Shown: in pieces, positions 23,421-23,773 of the stretch
How positions within the stretch are numbered: position 1 is the stretch's first letter
Layout of the letters: every line of letters begins with the position of its first letter
NCBI GenBank assembly: GCA_946631935.1
Contig: CAMPAP010000087.1
Span: 1 to 23,773 of the forward strand
Length of the DNA stretch: 23,773 nucleotides
Source of the DNA: an uncultured Lachnospiraceae bacterium
GTDB lineage: Bacteria > Bacillota > Clostridia > Lachnospirales > Lachnospiraceae
Direction: 5' to 3'
Notes under the pieces: generated by a model
The model's input: the letters and a program-made list of their open reading frames with translations, nothing else
What the model was told of the DNA's origin: nothing
The model's database searches: none
Position numbers and translations under genes: made by a program

Positions 23421-23773
23421 ATGTCTTACGTTGACGAGATCTATGACAGAGTTGTAGCACAGAATCCCGCACAGCCCGAATTCCATCAGGCAGTTAAGGA
23501 GGTCCTTGAATCCCTCAGAGTTGTAATTGAGGCTAATGAGGAAGAGTACAGGAAGGACGCGCTTCTTGAGAGACTCACCACTCCCGAGCGTCAGATCCTC
23601 TTCAGAGTTCCCTGGGTTGATGATAAGGGACAGGTTCAGGTTAACAATGCGATGAGAGTACAGTTTAACTCAGCCATTGGACCTTACAAGGGAGGCCTTC
23701 GCCTTCATCCTTCTGTTAATATTGGAATTATCAAGTTCCTTGGATTTGAGCAGATCTTCAAGAACTCACTTAC
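23421..23773 (+). CDS. gdhA: NADP-type glutamate dehydrogenase, N-terminal part
   Basis: The gene runs off the right edge. The 117 visible residues are the N-terminus of the hexameric, roughly 450-residue glutamate dehydrogenase of the NADP-linked bacterial type. The enzyme makes glutamate from 2-oxoglutarate and ammonia. Marks are the SYVDEIYDRVVAQNPAQPEFHQAV opening, ILFRVPWVDDKG, and the substrate-binding NSAIGPYKGGLRLHPSVN with its lysine, followed by IIKFLGFEQIFKNSLT. AGGAGGAG lies 8 nt upstream of the ATG. The promoter and a possible operator are described separately. The NAD(P)-binding domain is outside the window, so cofactor choice is inferred from N-terminal similarity only. Confidence 0.93.
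   Translation, partial: MSYVDEIYDRVVAQNPAQPEFHQAVKEVLESLRVVIEANEEEYRKDALLERLTTPERQILFRVPWVDDKGQVQVNNAMRVQFNSAIGPYKGGLRLHPSVNIGIIKFLGFEQIFKNSL

Overview
The window looks like chromosomal DNA of a low-to-moderate-GC anaerobic Firmicute, most likely a Lachnospiraceae member of the Butyrivibrio/Pseudobutyrivibrio type. The reasons are AGGAGG-type ribosome sites, sigma-A-like promoters, a DUF5688 protein, a 2-hydroxyacyl-CoA dehydratase-related protein of the type common there, and the gene neighbourhoods yqeG-aroE and aroQ-efp. This placement is inferred from gene content, not from a search.

Left part (1-5104): a P-loop protein of unknown role; a GC-rich hairpin stretch; a short winged-helix protein that looks like the broken-off tail of a larger COG2865-type protein and carries a perfect fourfold DPIN repeat; a GNAT acetyltransferase; an orphan COG3581/HgdB-like protein; a decayed intergenic tandem repeat; and a large YfbK-type von Willebrand A lipoprotein closed by a good terminator. 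carB follows (5278-8496) without carA.

Centre (8577-15524): a tight six-gene plus-strand cluster with overlapping or nearly touching genes. It encodes two GT2 glycosyltransferases, a Wzm-type permease, a Wzt-type ATPase with a C-terminal glycan-recognition-like domain, a GT23/NodZ-like fucosyltransferase-fold protein, and a 561-residue radical SAM protein in which a SPASM-like cysteine region precedes the radical SAM core. Together they would assemble, possibly modify, and export a cell-surface polysaccharide. Base composition falls from about 42% to about 32% GC inside wzt, at the start of its C-terminal domain, and stays AT-rich downstream. This suggests a swapped specificity module. It is the best candidate here for an undescribed system.

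Right part (15548-23773): a small two-helix membrane protein diverges from yqeG across overlapping promoters. yqeG leads into a shikimate operon (aroE-aroK-aroQ, joined by ATGA overlaps), followed by efp with its own promoter and terminator. A DUF5688 gene converges on and overlaps a MATE exporter gene. The MATE promoter is so close to its ATG that the mRNA should be leaderless. tRNA-Arg(CCG) lies only 11 nt upstream of an SH3-domain membrane protein with no room for a separate promoter, so the two probably form one tRNA-mRNA transcript. A 217-bp imperfect palindrome fills much of the next gap, and the window ends inside gdhA, whose promoter spacer holds a perfect 12-bp palindrome.
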